A DNA stretch of 64,000 nt from Ralstonia sp. 25mfcol4.1 (GCF_900104095.1 NZ_FNJO01000009.1:1-64000); one strand, 5' to 3'. Counted from the stretch's first letter, positions 30,566 through 42,128 are shown. A program made the numbers and translations. The notes: generated by a model not told the origin, from the sequence alone.

Positions 30566-31198
30566 CTATTCCACGAGCCCATTCTTGATGGCGTAGTAGG
30601 TCAGGTCGGCATTGGTCTTCATGCCCATCTTCTCCAAAATGCGGGAGCGGTAGGTACTCACGGTTTTCACGCTCAGGAACAGTTCGTCGGCGATCACCGA
30701 GACCGACTGGCCGCGTGACAGCTTGCAGAAAATCTGGAACTCTCGCTCGGAAAGGGTCTGGTGCACCGGCTGTTCGGTCGGCTTGTCGAGCCCGCCGATC
30801 AGCAGGTCGGCCACGGTGGGGCTCACGTAGCGGCGGCCCTGGGCCACCGTGCGGATGGCCTTCACCAGGTCGTCCGGCGCCGATTCCTTGGTGAGGTAGC
30901 CCGAGGCGCCGGCACGGATCAGGTTGATCGCGTACTGGTCTTCGGGATAGGTGGACAAGATCAGCACCGGCAGGTTGGGCAACCGCTGCCGGATGAGCTT
31001 CAGCACATCGATGCCGTTCCGGTCCGGCATGGAAATGTCGAGTACGAGTACGTCGAACTCGCTGTCGCGCAACTGCGCCATCACTTCGTCGCCGCTGGCG
31101 GCTTCGCCCGTCACCTTGATGTCGGGTTCCTCTGAAATGAACTGGCGCAGACCGGCGCGCACGATCTCATGATCGTCGGCGATCAAGACGCGGATCAT
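30566..31198 (-). CDS. NarL/FixJ-family response regulator
   Basis: A 210-residue regulator with an N-terminal receiver (MIRVLIADDHEIVRAGLRQF, phosphoacceptor Asp54 in LVLDISMPDRNGIDVL, Lys in YLTKESAPDDLV) and a C-terminal LuxR-type helix-turn-helix (LSEREFQIFCKLSRGQSVSVIADELFLSVKTVSTYRSRIL). It resembles UvrY/GacA-like regulators. It is the natural partner of the HisKA_3 kinase at 28398-29789, inferred from class and proximity. Gene order on the minus strand is this regulator, then the receiver-only protein. Confidence 0.92.
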   Translation of the reverse strand: MIRVLIADDHEIVRAGLRQFISEEPDIKVTGEAASGDEVMAQLRDSEFDVLVLDISMPDRNGIDVLKLIRQRLPNLPVLILSTYPEDQYAINLIRAGASGYLTKESAPDDLVKAIRTVAQGRRYVSPTVADLLIGGLDKPTEQPVHQTLSEREFQIFCKLSRGQSVSVIADELFLSVKTVSTYRSRILEKMGMKTNADLTYYAIKNGLVE

Positions 31199-31507
31199 CG
31201 GTGTCTCCACGGTGAGGGGGGCGGCCCGCCTGCCGGAGCACGGTCCGGGCCGGTTTCCTGCATTGTAGTGCCGGCGCGACGCCGAATATGTCGGTGTCAG
31301 GCTGACATGACGCGCCACGGCGACAGCCGCGACGCGGGCGAAGGCGCGCCGCGAGCCAGCGCAGGTCACCGGAAAATGCTGCAGTGCGACGCGTATCGGG
31401 CGACGCCTCCCCAATGCAAGACGGACGCCCGAAGGCGTCCGTCAGTCCATTTGCATACTGCCGGGATGGGGCGGTCTGGAGGGGCCCGCCCGCATCCCGT
31501 CCGGCGC
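31199..31507. other. Intergenic stretch between the NarL regulator and the exported protein
   Basis: These 309 bases hold a terminator hairpin (31420-31443) for the upstream minus-strand gene and, by position, the promoter of the response regulator. I see no supported gene. Confidence 0.55.
31420..31443 (-). terminator. UUCG-tetraloop terminator of the exported-protein gene
   Basis: Arms GACGGACGCC (31420-31429) and GGCGTCCGTC (31434-31443) are perfect. On the minus strand the loop is TTCG, an exceptionally stable tetraloop, followed by TTGC. It lies 64 bases past the gene stop. Confidence 0.75.
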
Positions 31508-31897
31508 TTACTGGATCTTTGTGCCGGCATCCGCGCCGGCTCCGGCATTGGCGCCCACGTCGCCCTTCTTCGACTTGGACTTGGCGTGGCCGGTGTGCTT
31601 GCCCTTGTTTTCCTTGTCGGTCGGGGTCGTCGACAGCGAGGTGTCGGCGCCCGACTTCGCGCCCAGGCCGGCCTTGCTGCCCGGATCCGCCGAACTCGGG
31701 CTGGCCGGGGTCACGGCACCGCCGGCCGCGCCGCCGGCGTTCAGCCCGGCATTCGGACTGGCATTCTGCGAGGGGGCGTTCACCGAGGCGCCGACGCCCG
31801 CTTGGGTGCCAGCCGTGGCACCAGTGCCTTGGGCCATCGCAAACGACGAGGCGGCGGCAATCGACAGGGCGGACAGGGAGATCAGCAGCTTCTTCAT
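31508..31897 (-). CDS. Exported low-complexity Gly/Ala/Ser/Lys-rich protein
   Basis: The 129-residue precursor has a clear Sec signal peptide (MKKLLISLSALSIAAASSFAMA, cleavage near residue 22). The mature part is made of Gly, Ala, Ser, Thr and Asn with a basic stretch GKHTGHAKSKSKKGD, and no cysteine. It is probably disordered in the periplasm. I cannot assign a function. The ATG has AAAGGAG at 31906-31912. A very stable hairpin (31917-31949) sits just upstream of that site in the mRNA leader, and a UUCG terminator follows the gene. Confidence 0.75.
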   Translation of the reverse strand: MKKLLISLSALSIAAASSFAMAQGTGATAGTQAGVGASVNAPSQNASPNAGLNAGGAAGGAVTPASPSSADPGSKAGLGAKSGADTSLSTTPTDKENKGKHTGHAKSKSKKGDVGANAGAGADAGTKIQ

Positions 31898-31916
31898 GGG
31901 AGAGACTCCTTTACTG

Positions 31917-31949
31917 AATGCTCCGCAGCGAAACATTCGCTGCGGCATT
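31917..31949 (-). promoter_or_regulatory. Stable 5' leader hairpin before the exported-protein start
   Basis: Perfect 10-bp arms CCGCAGCGAA (31923-31932) and TTCGCTGCGG (31936-31945) close a 3-base loop. The stem extends by AATG/CATT across a 2-base bulge. In the minus-strand mRNA it ends about 4 bases before AAAGGAG. It could protect the 5' end or tune translation. Confidence 0.6.
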
Positions 31950-32154
31950 CACGCGGTGTCACGTGAACTGGGTTCCAGTCTATGGAGCCGGCCCTGGCCG
32001 GGTGTGAGCACTTGTCAGCTTCTGTAAGCAGTCGTGAAGACATTGCAAACATGGCGCGCCGATGCCCTCCACACCGCGCCGGGAAACGATTTCGTCGTAT
32101 TTCCCTTATGTTTCAACGGCCGTTGCGGCGGCGTCGGCAGCGGCCGCGCGCCAT

Positions 32155-32192
32155 AAAAAAACCGGGGCGCCGCTGTTACGCGGGGCCCCGGT
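32155..32192 (-). terminator. Rho-independent terminator of metH
   Basis: Arms ACCGGGGC (32161-32168) and GCCCCGGT (32185-32192) are followed on the minus strand by seven T residues (A-run at 32155-32161 on plus). It lies 33 bases past the metH C-terminal gene stop. Confidence 0.88.
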
Positions 32193-32225
32193 CATTGCAA
32201 CTGCTTACAGCTGCAGCGAAGCTGC

Positions 32226-34973
<2,748 letters not shown>

Positions 34974-35010
34974 GATGTGTCTTCTCTAATGCTCGGTGCG
35001 TACGATGTTT

Positions 35011-36075
35011 TCAGGCTGCCTGTTCGGCGTCTTCGCGATACTGGCCCGGCCAGGCACGCGGCGTCTTGTCGGCCACGCGGCGGGCAATGGCGGCGATATG
35101 ATCGGGCGTGGTGCCGCAGCAGCCGCCCACCAGGTTCACCAGGCCCGACGCGGCGAATTCCTCCACCAGCGCGGACGTGACCTCGGGCGTTTCGTCAAAG
35201 CCCGTGTCGCTCATCGGATTCGGCAGGCCGGCGTTCGGATAGCACGACACCGCGGCGTCGCACACCTTGGCCAGCTCGGCGATGTACGGGCGCATCAGCG
35301 TGGCGCCCAGCGCGCAGTTCAGGCCGAACGTGACCGGCCTGGCATGGCGCAGGCTGTTCCAGAACGCTTCCACGGTCTGGCCCGACAGGATGCGGCCCGA
35401 TGCGTCGGTCACGGTGCCCGAGATCATCACGGGCACGCGCTCGCCGGTGTCCTCGAACAGCTGGTCGATCGCGAACAGCGCGGCCTTCGCGTTCAGCGTG
35501 TCGAAGATCGTCTCGACCAGGAACACATCGGCGCCGCCTTCGAGCAGGGCCTTGCCCTGTTCGTAATAGGAATCGCGCAGTTCCTCGAAGGTGATATTGC
35601 GCGCGCCGGGGTCGTTGACGTCGGGGCTGATGCTGGCGGTCTTCGGCGTCGGGCCGAACGCGCCGGCCACGAAACGCGGCTTCTCGGGCGTGCTGTACTT
35701 GTCGCAGGCCGCGCGCGCCAGGCGTGCCGCCTCGACGTTCATCTCGTACGCCAGCGAGGCCATCTTGTAGTCTTCCTGCGCCACGCTCGTGGCACCGAAG
35801 GTATTGGTCTCGATCAGGTCGGCGCCCGCGGCCAGGTATTGCTCATGGATCTCGCTGATGACCTGCGGACGCGTCAGCAGCAGCAGTTCGTTGTTGCCCT
35901 TCACGTCGATCGGATGGTCAGCGAAGCGCGTGCCACGGTACTCGGCCTCGCCCAGCTTGTAGCGCTGGATCATCGTACCCATCGCGCCGTCGAGAATCAG
36001 GATGCGTTCACGCAGCAGCCGGGGCAGGCTGGCGGCCCGGGTATAGGGGCGGGGGGCGGATTGGACTGCGCTCAT
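35011..36075 (-). CDS. Methionine synthase homocysteine-binding subunit (split metH)
   Basis: A 354-residue homocysteine S-methyltransferase domain. It has [21 protein letters not shown] at the N-terminus and the three zinc-binding cysteines Cys254 (GLNCALGA) and Cys319-Cys320 ([11 protein letters not shown]). It is the N-terminal quarter of a classic MetH, encoded alone and directly upstream of the rest. Its short tail ([13 protein letters not shown]) lacks the linker to the folate domain, so this is a natural split, not a frameshift: the downstream gene has its own start and leader. The ATG at 36075 ([11 protein letters not shown]) is divergent from the rhodanese gene. Confidence 0.95.
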   Translation of the reverse strand: MSAVQSAPRPYTRAASLPRLLRERILILDGAMGTMIQRYKLGEAEYRGTRFADHPIDVKGNNELLLLTRPQVISEIHEQYLAAGADLIETNTFGATSVAQEDYKMASLAYEMNVEAARLARAACDKYSTPEKPRFVAGAFGPTPKTASISPDVNDPGARNITFEELRDSYYEQGKALLEGGADVFLVETIFDTLNAKAALFAIDQLFEDTGERVPVMISGTVTDASGRILSGQTVEAFWNSLRHARPVTFGLNCALGATLMRPYIAELAKVCDAAVSCYPNAGLPNPMSDTGFDETPEVTSALVEEFAASGLVNLVGGCCGTTPDHIAAIARRVADKTPRAWPGQYREDAEQAA

Positions 36076-36326
36076 GGTGGGGCCTGGTTGTGATGCGCGC
36101 GCCCGGCCGGCGGGCCGAATGCGCAAATTTGGGCAAGAGGGCGATTTTATCAGGTAGATCAAGGGATTGCGGGCGGGCGCCCCGTCCCGCGCCGCAGCGT
36201 CTGGGCGCGGTTGTCAGCCGGAGACGGCACGCCTACACTAGGAGACGTATTCGCCACGAACCGACCTTCGCTCCCGTCGGCCATCATCCGCTATCGTCCG
36301 CTTTCGTCCGATTTTCGTCAGTTCCC

Positions 36327-36719
36327 ATGCAACACTTGAGCCCCAACGACGCCCTGGCGCTGCTCGGCACCGAGCCCGATGCCCTCTTTATCGACTGCCG
36401 CAGCGAGATGGAATACCTGTTCGTCGGCCATCCGCAGGGCGCGCACAACGTGCCCTGGAACGACGGCCCGGACTGGGAGGTCAATCCGCACTTCGTCCAG
36501 GCCGTGAAGAAACTGGCCGGACAGGTATCGGCGCGGCCCGTGGTGCTGATCTGCCGCAGCGGCAACCGGTCGTCGGCGGCGGCCCGGGCGCTGGAGGGGG
36601 CCGGCTTCACCACGGTCTACAACGTCCTGCACGGTTTCGAGGGCGATCTCGACGCCCATCGCCATCGCAACACCGTCAACGGCTGGCGGCACGACGGGTT
36701 GCCGTGGGAGCAATACTGA
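36327..36719 (+). CDS. Single-domain rhodanese-like protein
   Basis: A 130-residue cytoplasmic rhodanese with LFIDCRSEMEYLFVGHPQGAHNVPW and the active-site loop CRSGNRS (Cys76), a six-residue loop typical of sulfurtransferases. The C-terminus reads NGWRHDGLPWEQY, usual for the GlpE/PspE-like group. It probably moves sulfane sulfur; the acceptor is unknown. It is divergent from split metH and ends in a bidirectional terminator shared with DUF3567. Confidence 0.9.
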   Translation: MQHLSPNDALALLGTEPDALFIDCRSEMEYLFVGHPQGAHNVPWNDGPDWEVNPHFVQAVKKLAGQVSARPVVLICRSGNRSSAAARALEGAGFTTVYNVLHGFEGDLDAHRHRNTVNGWRHDGLPWEQY

Positions 36720-36746
36720 AGCACCCGGTGCCCTGGCGTGCCAATG

Positions 36747-36776
36747 AAAAACGCCCGCTTGGCCAGCGGGCGTCTT
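36747..36776. terminator. Bidirectional terminator between rhodanese and DUF3567
   Basis: Arms ACGCCCGCT (36751-36759) and AGCGGGCGT (36765-36773) are perfect around a 5-base loop. Plus-strand T-run CTTT follows, and on the minus strand a run of five T follows, so both convergent genes can end here. Confidence 0.82.
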
Positions 36777-36800
36777 TCATTTGGGCCGTGCCGGCAATGC

Positions 36801-37058
36801 TCAGTGCATCACCAGCGGATTGTTCATGACGGTGTCGAACTTGCCCAGAAACTCGTCGACTTCCTCCACGGATGGCTCGCTTTCGATCAGACGCGTCACG
36901 TCGGCGCGGAAGGTCTCGGCCATATGACCGCCGAGGAAAATTTCGCGTTTCAGGTTCTTGTCGACGATTTCGTAGCCGCCCGAGGCAAGGGTCGCATGCT
37001 CGACATCTGCGCCAAACTCGACAATGCAATAGTTGTCGCTGTTGTAGATCATTTGCAT
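36801..37058 (-). CDS. DUF3567 family protein
   Basis: A small acidic protein (85 residues) of a family restricted mainly to Burkholderiales; function unknown. The opening MQMIYNSDNYCIVEFG, the centre GGYEIVDKNLKREIFLGG and the C-terminus EVDEFLGKFDTVMNNPLVMH are family features. A GGAGG site lies 8 bases before the ATG at 37058. It ends in the bidirectional terminator shared with the rhodanese gene. Confidence 0.87.
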   Translation of the reverse strand: MQMIYNSDNYCIVEFGADVEHATLASGGYEIVDKNLKREIFLGGHMAETFRADVTRLIESEPSVEEVDEFLGKFDTVMNNPLVMH

Positions 37059-37271
37059 CGCACTACCTCCTGGCGTATGGTTGGCGCCGGTCCCAAGCCT
37101 GCCGGGATGACGCGATTTCCTCTCCAAGCTGAGGGTAGTCGTCCGTAATTCAAGTTTTACTGCCCGGACGAACCTTTGCGTGCTATTGCTGCCCTCCTAT
37201 GTTGGGCATCGGCGCCTGCCGCAAGTTTCTTGAGCGCCTGACATTACTGTGTTGCGATCTTCCCAATGGCG

Positions 37272-38102
37272 TTACGGAATATCACACTGCCCGCCACATG
37301 CCGCATGCCCCAGGAACGCATCGAAGATCGCATGGAAGCGTTCCGGTTGTTCGATAAACGACAGGTGCGCGGCGTCGGGCAGTACCTCCAGCTTCGCACC
37401 GTGAATTTTCTGCGCAATGGATTGGGCCATCGATACGGGCGCCCCTTCGTCCTTATCCCCTGTCACTACAAGGGTCGGACAATGGATACGGCCGATCGCG
37501 TCCGCCAGGTCGAATGCCACGATGGCCTGCGCGACCCCCACGTAACCCTGCACCGGCGTGGCCAGCAACATCCGGTTGATACGTTCCACCTGGTCGGGAT
37601 GCTTCGCGCGGAACGGCTGCGTCAGCCAGCGTTCCATCGTGGACGGCGCCATGCCCGCCATGCCGTGCGCCTCGGCCTGTCCGATCCGGTTGGCCCACAT
37701 CGGGTGAGCTTCCATCGGGGTATGGTCGATCGTGTCCACCAGGGTCAGCGACAACAGACGGTCCGCGTGGCGCACACCCAGCGTCTGGGCCACCATGCCG
37801 CCCACCGATACGCCGCAGACATGGGCCTGTCCGATGTCCAGCGCGTCCATCAGGGCCACGGCGTCGTCGGCCAGCCGGGTCATCGTGTAGGCGCCCACCG
37901 GCGCGTCGCTGCCCCCGTGGCCGCGCAGGTCGAATCGCAACACACGATAGCGATCAGACAAATGACGCGCGGTATCGTCCCACAGTGTCAGATTCGCACC
38001 GAGCGCATGGATCAGAGCCACCCATGGCCCTTCCCGGCCATCGATGCGCGCCTGCAGCTGGACGTCGCCAGCGCGTATTCGCTGCGCCAATGTGTCAGGC
38101 AT
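37272..38102 (-). CDS. Alpha/beta hydrolase, 3-oxoadipate enol-lactonase-like
   Basis: The 276-residue protein has the oxyanion region LIHALGANLTLWDD, the nucleophile in GVSVGG (Ser99) and His in PDAAHLSFIEQP, and the overall look of PcaD (RFDLRGHGGSD; DKDEGAPVSMAQ). No other pca genes are nearby, so a general esterase or lactonase role is as likely. The long antisense frame over this gene is not coding. It begins at 38102 and lies 46 bases from the DUF3108 gene end. Confidence 0.85.
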   Translation of the reverse strand: MPDTLAQRIRAGDVQLQARIDGREGPWVALIHALGANLTLWDDTARHLSDRYRVLRFDLRGHGGSDAPVGAYTMTRLADDAVALMDALDIGQAHVCGVSVGGMVAQTLGVRHADRLLSLTLVDTIDHTPMEAHPMWANRIGQAEAHGMAGMAPSTMERWLTQPFRAKHPDQVERINRMLLATPVQGYVGVAQAIVAFDLADAIGRIHCPTLVVTGDKDEGAPVSMAQSIAQKIHGAKLEVLPDAAHLSFIEQPERFHAIFDAFLGHAACGGQCDIP

Positions 38103-38148
38103 GTTTCAGTCTCCCGCGTGGTCAGCACGTGTCACCGCGGCTACGGCA

Positions 38149-39147
38149 TCACCTTCCTTCACTACTACGATAGACCAGATCGATCTGAGTGCCATCGGGC
38201 TCCGTCTGACGGAGCCGCGCAGGCATCCAGTTCAACGACGGCGCCAGCCAGATTTCCACGCGCCGCTTGTCATTCGGGTGGCGTGCAAGCCGCACGAAGT
38301 GTCGCGCGCGCACCACGTCTGTGCCGATATCAATGTCTTCGTCGCCCACGTACTGGATCTGCATCGGCTCTACCTCGCGGGTGTCGGCCACGTTGAACGA
38401 CTCGACCACACCCGGCGTGGCATAGCGCTGCGGGTCGCCCCGCACCCAGCCCACCAGTTGCAGGAAGATGCTGAAGCGGTCCTGGAAGGCGGTGGGCATC
38501 GGCACCTGGCCGCCACGCGTTTCAAACACCACGGTATTGGCGGCGCGGTCGAAGCGTGCCACTTCCACCTTGCTGCGGCGGGCCTCTTCATATCGCGTGG
38601 GCGCCAGTCCGCGATCGGTCATGTCGCCGCTGCTCTGGAATGCAAAGCGGAACCACAGCACGCGCGTCTCCACGGCCAGCCGGTAGTGCTTGCCGTCCTG
38701 TTCCCATCGGATGATGCCGTCGGGGTTCTGCACGCCGTTGACGAAGCTGGCGTAGCGCAGGGTGACCGAAGGGGGGGCCGCATAGCGCGGCCCAGGGGGC
38801 GTGGGCGGCGCCGATGTCTCGGCCGGCGCTGGCTGGGCGCTGGCGGTGCCCGTGCCGGTGCCTCCGGCGCCCGTGCTGGCCGATGTATCGCCGCTATCGG
38901 CCGTGGCCAGCGCGGGAGCCGCGGGCTCCCCGGCAGGTTCGGGGGCTGGAACAGGTGCTTGGGCCTGCGGCGCCGGCTTCGGCGCGGGGCGCGGCGGGGC
39001 GGGCGGCGCCGGGGGCTTTGGCGGAGGCAGCAGCACCGCCTCGATGGGCGGCGTCTCGCGCGGATCGGGCAATGCCGGGATCGGCACGCGCACCAGGCTG
39101 AACAGCAACAGCGCGTGCGCGATCGCCACCAGTGCGATCACCACCAT
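38149..39147 (-). CDS. DUF3108 envelope protein with Pro/Ala-rich linker
   Basis: A single-pass membrane protein: hydrophobic N-terminal helix (MVVIALVAIAHALLLFSLV), a long Pro/Ala-rich linker (PPPKPPAPPAPPRPAPKPAP), and a C-terminal DUF3108 domain from PSVTLRYASFVNGV to IDLVYRS. Family members are periplasmic with unknown function. The ATG at 39147 lacks a good ribosome site. A TTG at 39216 would add a basic TEPPRKRPRRLRRW cytoplasmic segment, plausible for a membrane anchor but overlapping the upstream IclR stop region. The start is therefore uncertain. Confidence 0.75.
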   Translation of the reverse strand: MVVIALVAIAHALLLFSLVRVPIPALPDPRETPPIEAVLLPPPKPPAPPAPPRPAPKPAPQAQAPVPAPEPAGEPAAPALATADSGDTSASTGAGGTGTGTASAQPAPAETSAPPTPPGPRYAAPPSVTLRYASFVNGVQNPDGIIRWEQDGKHYRLAVETRVLWFRFAFQSSGDMTDRGLAPTRYEEARRSKVEVARFDRAANTVVFETRGGQVPMPTAFQDRFSIFLQLVGWVRGDPQRYATPGVVESFNVADTREVEPMQIQYVGDEDIDIGTDVVRARHFVRLARHPNDKRRVEIWLAPSLNWMPARLRQTEPDGTQIDLVYRSSEGR

Positions 39148-39172
39148 CCATCGGCGCAGGCGCCGCGGACGC

Positions 39173-40045
39173 TTACGAGGGGGCTCCGTCCCTTGTGGAC
39201 GGCTGGCTGTCGCCAAGATAACCAAGTTCCGACGAAATCTGTCGCGCGATATCGCGCACACGGCGGTCCACCGCGCCGCCCCATTCTGCATCGAATACGC
39301 TTTGCGCGCCCAGCACGATCAGCGCCATCGACAAATGACCGTTGGCGTCGAACACCGGCGTCGAGATGGCATTGATGCCCGGCAGCACGCCGCCACGCGT
39401 ACGCGCCGCGCCGCGCTCGCGCACTTCGGCGCAGATGGCATCGTAGTCGGCCAGCGACGCAGGCATGTCAGGCAGGGCGACATCGCCACGCGTGGCCAGT
39501 TCACGCTCGATCAGCGGCAGTGTCTGGCGCCGGGACAGGTACGCGCCATAGAGCCGGCCCGTGGCGGAATTGAGCAGCGGCATCACATCGCCCAGCCGCA
39601 GGCTCACGCTGACCGGATGGCTGGATTCTTCCCAGTGGACGATGGTGGGCCCATGGTTGCCCCACACGGCAATGCCGGCGGTCTGGTCGATCTCGTCGCG
39701 CAGTTGCGACAGGATGGGCCGGGCCTTGCGCACGGGGTCCAGCCGGTTCAGGCCGGCCAGGCCAAGCTGCAGCGCGAACGGCCCCAGGTCGTAACGCTGG
39801 CTCACGGCGTCCTGCGTGACGGCCCCCAGGCGCTGGAAACTGACCAGGTAGCGATGCGCCTTGGCCGGGCTCATGCCGGCGGCGGCGGCCAGGTCGCGCA
39901 GCATCATCGCGCGCGGCGATGCGGCCAGCGCCTGCAGCAGCCGGAATCCCACCTCGATGGACTGGATGCCGGCGCGTTTGGCGTCGTCGCGGCCATCCTC
40001 GTGTGCCAGGTCGTCGCGGGAATCGTCATCGTCCACAGCGGTCAT
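39173..40045 (-). CDS. IclR-family transcriptional regulator
   Basis: A 290-residue regulator with an N-terminal winged helix (IQSIEVGFRLLQALAASPRAMMLRDLAAAAGMSPAKAHRYLVSFQRLGAV) and a C-terminal IclR effector domain (LDPVRKARPILSQLRDEIDQTAGIAVW to VLPGINAISTPVFDANGHL). It is divergent from the FAH-family hydrolase gene with about 115 bases between them, the usual arrangement for an IclR regulator and its target. The effector is unknown. Its stop lies 25 bases before the DUF3108 start, so the two may be one transcript. Confidence 0.87.
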   Translation of the reverse strand: MTAVDDDDSRDDLAHEDGRDDAKRAGIQSIEVGFRLLQALAASPRAMMLRDLAAAAGMSPAKAHRYLVSFQRLGAVTQDAVSQRYDLGPFALQLGLAGLNRLDPVRKARPILSQLRDEIDQTAGIAVWGNHGPTIVHWEESSHPVSVSLRLGDVMPLLNSATGRLYGAYLSRRQTLPLIERELATRGDVALPDMPASLADYDAICAEVRERGAARTRGGVLPGINAISTPVFDANGHLSMALIVLGAQSVFDAEWGGAVDRRVRDIARQISSELGYLGDSQPSTRDGAPS

Positions 40046-40159
40046 GCGCAGCTCGGGAAACAGGAATGTGATGCCGGCCATTCTATACGCGGCCAGCGGG
40101 CAACCCGGGCCGCTCCGGTAGACTACCGGCCATTCATTCCTGCCAATGTTCGATTTCGC

Positions 40160-41140
40160 ATGAAACTCGCCACCCTGAAGGACGGTACGCGCGACGGCCA
40201 GCTGGTCGTTGTCTCGCGTGATCTGAAGACCGCGCACTTTGCCACCGAAATCGCCGGCAAGCTGCAGACCGCGCTGGACGACTGGCACTTTTACGCCCCG
40301 CAGCTGCAGGACCTGTACGACGCGCTGAACGCGGGCCGGGCGCGCCATCCGTTCCCGTTCCAGCCGAAGGACTGCATGGCCCCGCTGCCGCGCGCCTACC
40401 AGTGGGCGGACGGCTCCGCCTACGTGAACCACGTGGAACTGGTACGCCGCGCGCGCGGCGCCGAGATGCCGCCCGAATTCTGGACCGATCCGCTGATGTA
40501 CCAGGGTGGGTCCGACGACTTCATCGGCCCGCAGGACGACATCGTGTGCCCGAACGAGGCGTTCGGCATCGACTTCGAGGCCGAGGTGGCCGTGATCACC
40601 GGCGACGTGCGCATGGGCGCCACGCCCGAGCAGGCCGCCGAGGCCATCCGCCTGGTGATGCTGGCCAACGACGTGTCGCTGCGAAACCTGATCCCCGCCG
40701 AATTGGGCAAGGGCTTCGGCTTCTTCCAGAGCAAGCCGGCCACCGCGTTCTCGCCCGTGGCGGTCACGCCCGACGAACTGGGCGACGCATGGCGCGACCG
40801 CAAGGTGCATCGCCCCATGACGGTCCTCTGGAACAGCAAGAAGGTGGGCGCCCCAGACTGCGGCACCGACATGGTGTTCGACTTCGGCCAGCTGATCGCC
40901 CACATCTGCAAGACCCGCAACGTGCGCGCCGGCAGCATCGTCGGGTCGGGCACCATCTCGAACGTCGACCGCAGCAAGGGATACGCCTGCATCGCCGAAA
41001 AGCGCATGATCGAGACCATCGAGAATGGCAAGCCCGAGACCGGGTTCATGAAGTTCGGCGACGCCGTGCGCATCGAGATGTTCGATGCCGACGGCAAGTC
41101 GATCTTCGGCGCCATCGACCAGGTGGTGGCGGCCCGCTGA
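40160..41140 (+). CDS. Fumarylacetoacetate hydrolase family protein
   Basis: A 326-residue FAH-superfamily enzyme, with N-terminal MKLATLKDGTRDGQLVVVSRD, metal-binding region GIDFEAEVAVITGDVRMGA, RNLIPAELGKGFGFFQSKPATAFSP, and C-terminal GSGTISNVDRSKGYACIAEKRM. It probably cleaves a beta-diketone or decarboxylates a 3-oxo acid in aromatic or amino-acid breakdown; the substrate is open. The divergent IclR regulator suggests inducible catabolism. The length and the KSKPATAFSP-like motif fit the tyrosine-pathway FAH branch, but no hmgA is in view. Confidence 0.88.
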   Translation: MKLATLKDGTRDGQLVVVSRDLKTAHFATEIAGKLQTALDDWHFYAPQLQDLYDALNAGRARHPFPFQPKDCMAPLPRAYQWADGSAYVNHVELVRRARGAEMPPEFWTDPLMYQGGSDDFIGPQDDIVCPNEAFGIDFEAEVAVITGDVRMGATPEQAAEAIRLVMLANDVSLRNLIPAELGKGFGFFQSKPATAFSPVAVTPDELGDAWRDRKVHRPMTVLWNSKKVGAPDCGTDMVFDFGQLIAHICKTRNVRAGSIVGSGTISNVDRSKGYACIAEKRMIETIENGKPETGFMKFGDAVRIEMFDADGKSIFGAIDQVVAAR

Positions 41141-41189
41141 CCCCCTGCTACCCGGCCGGGCCAGCGTCCGCATCGGGCCAAGCCCCGGC

Positions 41190-41241
41190 TTGCGTCGCAC
41201 CGCACCGTTGCGCCTATAATTCCCCGACCGCCCGGTCGGGA
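41190..41241 (+). promoter_or_regulatory. Promoter and operator-like palindrome before the hydratase-phaM-patatin unit
   Basis: A TATAAT box at 41215-41220 is preceded by TTGCGT at 41190-41195 (19-base spacing). Three bases after it starts a perfect inverted repeat, CCCGACCG (41224-41231), CC, CGGTCGGG (41234-41241). CCGACCG/CGGTCGG half-sites are typical of TetR-family operators, a general pattern used from memory. No TetR gene is in the window. Confidence 0.6.
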
Positions 41242-41303
41242 AATCGGCCGGATCATCGCCTTGCCCCGCGCCCACCCGGCGCCTTCTTTCCGGAACTCGC
41301 CCC

Positions 41304-42128
41304 ATGACCGCCGACGCCAACACGCTCTCCCCCCGCCTGGCCCGCTACCAGGCCCTGACGCTGCGCCGCCACGGCCCGGTGCTCGAAGTCATCATGGGCG
41401 CGGCGCAGTCGGCCAACCAGAAGCTGGCCACGGCCGACGCCAGCATGCACCGCGAGCTGGCCGAGATCTGGCGCGACGTCTCGGCCGATCCCGACATCCG
41501 GGTGGCCCTGATCCGTGGCGAAGGCAAGGGTTTTTCGGCCGGCGGCGACCTGGCGCTGGTCGAAGACATGGCCAACGACTTCGAAACCCGCACACGGGTC
41601 TGGCATGAGGCCCGCGACCTGGTCTACAACGTCATCAACTGCGACAAGCCGATCGTCTCCGCCATGCACGGCCCGGCCGTGGGCGCGGGGCTGGTGGCGG
41701 GGCTGCTGGCCGATATCTCGATCGCGTCGAAGACCGCGCGCATCGTCGACGGCCATACCCGCCTGGGCGTGGCCGCCGGCGACCACGCCGCCATCGTGTG
41801 GCCGCTGCTGTGCGGAATGGCCAAGGCCAAGTACTATCTGATGCTGTGCGAGTCGGTCAGCGGCGAGGAAGCCGAGCGGATCGGCCTGGTATCGCTGGCG
41901 GTGGAGGAAGACGAACTGGTGGCCAAGGCGTTCGAGGTGGCCAACCGGCTCGCGGCGGGATCGCAAACCGCCATCCGCTGGACCAAGTACGCGCTCAATA
42001 ACTGGCTGCGCATGGCCGGTCCCGCGTTCGATACCTCGCTGGCGCTCGAATTCATGGGCTTTGCCGGCCCCGACGTGCACGAAGGCATGGCGAGCCTGCG
42101 TCAGAAGCGGCCGCCCGAATTCCAGTAA
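41304..42128 (+). CDS. Enoyl-CoA hydratase/isomerase family protein
   Basis: A 274-residue crotonase-fold protein with [12 protein letters not shown] (residues about 72-83, oxyanion hole) and the second glycine region [19 protein letters not shown]. The family glutamates that would set the reaction are not the standard hydratase pair: the segment [18 protein letters not shown] has Gly/Asp where hydratases have Glu. It may therefore be an isomerase, dienoyl-CoA isomerase-like enzyme or an inactive member. It sits 51 bases before phaM behind an operator-like palindrome, which hints at beta-oxidation feeding PHB. Confidence 0.85.
   Translation: MTADANTLSPRLARYQALTLRRHGPVLEVIMGAAQSANQKLATADASMHRELAEIWRDVSADPDIRVALIRGEGKGFSAGGDLALVEDMANDFETRTRVWHEARDLVYNVINCDKPIVSAMHGPAVGAGLVAGLLADISIASKTARIVDGHTRLGVAAGDHAAIVWPLLCGMAKAKYYLMLCESVSGEEAERIGLVSLAVEEDELVAKAFEVANRLAAGSQTAIRWTKYALNNWLRMAGPAFDTSLALEFMGFAGPDVHEGMASLRQKRPPEFQ

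Larger units (their letters stand above)
31898..32225. other. Intergenic stretch between the exported protein and metH C-terminal gene
   Basis: These 328 bases contain the leader hairpin of the exported-protein gene (31917-31949), a CCGGCC-CT-GGCCGG palindrome near 31988-32001 and the metH terminator (32155-32192). No gene is supported. Confidence 0.55.

Noticed and set aside
36076-36326. Cobalamin or SAM riboswitch before metH
   Set aside because: I could not find the conserved cores of either class in the 250-base metH/rhodanese gap.
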